Assembly (NCBI GenBank): GCA_035519475.1
Contig: DATIWI010000234.1
Span: 1-13,093, forward strand
Direction of reading: 5' to 3'
DNA: 13,093 nucleotides
Source of the DNA: Fen-1467 sp035519475
GTDB lineage: Bacteria > Verrucomicrobiota > Verrucomicrobiia > Opitutales > Opitutaceae
Below the pieces are notes generated by a model, which was not told the DNA's origin, did not search any database, and saw only the letters and a program-made list of their open reading frames with translations. Positions 12,832 through 13,093 of the stretch are shown piece after piece. Every line of letters starts with the position of its first letter. Positions within the stretch are counted from its first letter, which is position 1. The translations under genes and the position numbers were made by a program.

Positions 12832-13093
12832 GCTTCCCCATGAGGCGGACCATTTCCGGGGCCTCGATCTCCAGGACCTGCTCGAGCACCCACTTGTTTT
12901 CCGCGCCCGCCATGGCCTCGGCGACCTGGGAGGCGAAATAGCGCAGGCACGCATACGCAGGCTGGCCCGCGTCGTAGTCGAACGTGGCGTAGGTGGCGAA
13001 ACGCTCGTTCAGCAGGTCGATGAAGGCCCGGCGGTATTCGCCCGGCCCGAAAAGGTCCCGCTGGTTGTTCTCGAAGGTGTGCGCGACGTGGAC
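12791..13093 (-). CDS. partial unknown protein, C-terminal 100 residues
   Basis: An open frame enters from the right edge and ends at TGA (12793-12791). The visible 100 residues are mostly helical and soluble: VHVAHTFENNQRDLFGPGEY, YRRAFIDLLNERFATYATFD, then ACLRYFASQVAEAMAGAENKW and PEMVRLMGKLIDQVLEPP. There is no membrane span and one cysteine. I do not recognise a family. The frame is preferred over the overlapping ones because it runs without a stop from the window edge and has an ordinary amino-acid make-up; the others in this stretch are arginine- and proline-rich. Its last 41 bases overlap the converging 11749-12831 gene. The start and most of the protein may lie outside. Confidence 0.6.
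   Translation of the reverse strand, partial: VHVAHTFENNQRDLFGPGEYRRAFIDLLNERFATYATFDYDAGQPAYACLRYFASQVAEAMAGAENKWVLEQVLEIEAPEMVRLMGKLIDQVLEPPAGPA

Noticed and set aside
1..13093. CRISPR arrays, insertion sequences, tRNA or rRNA genes, prophage genes
   Set aside because: No spaced direct repeats, transposase or integrase motifs, or tRNA-like folds were seen in the read.

Overview
The window is GC-rich throughout and reads as chromosomal DNA of a sulfur-oxidising proteobacterium, most likely a betaproteobacterium. The placement rests on gene content: a dissimilatory APS reductase with an AprM membrane subunit, a dissimilatory-type ATP sulfurylase, DsrE2, a DsrC-like protein and two YeiH-family putative sulfate exporters. 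Codon use and base composition look even, and I see no transposase, integrase, tRNA, rRNA, CRISPR array or other sign of recent transfer. No gene-free stretch exceeds 300 bases; the longest are 1348-1544, 3171-3357 and 6313-6457.

Layout: (1) 1-1347, minus strand: DsrE2-like protein followed by a FadL/OmpP1-type outer-membrane transporter cut by the window edge. (2) 1545-3170, minus strand: a long-form YeiH-family transporter followed by a 52-residue single-span membrane protein. (3) 3171-3357: divergent control region with a CRP-like palindrome. (4) 3358-5090, plus strand: a 58-residue membrane peptide, a strong intrinsic terminator, then a 489-residue protein in which a GAF sensor domain is fused to a complete YeiH-type transporter. 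(5) 5095-6312, minus strand: sat. (6) 6458-6970, plus strand: a YfcE-like metallophosphoesterase. (7) 7035-11328, plus strand: aprM-aprB-aprA, then an unrecognised 122-residue protein, a SlyD-like FKBP prolyl isomerase and a 52-residue charged protein, probably one operon. (8) 11335-11697, minus strand: a DsrC/TusE-like protein lacking the penultimate cysteine. (9) 11749-13093: two proteins of unknown function, the second partial, overlapping tail to tail.

Taken together the locus encodes the end of sulfur oxidation: sulfite + AMP to APS (AprBA, electrons to the membrane through AprM), APS + PPi to ATP + sulfate (Sat), and probably anion export (two YeiH proteins). DsrE2 and the DsrC-like protein belong to sulfur-carrier families feeding or sensing such pathways. 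The most unusual item is the GAF-YeiH fusion, whose GAF domain keeps most of the NKFDE signature of cyclic-nucleotide-binding GAF domains and whose upstream region holds a CRP-like site. This suggests ligand-controlled anion export; that is inference, not shown by the sequence.
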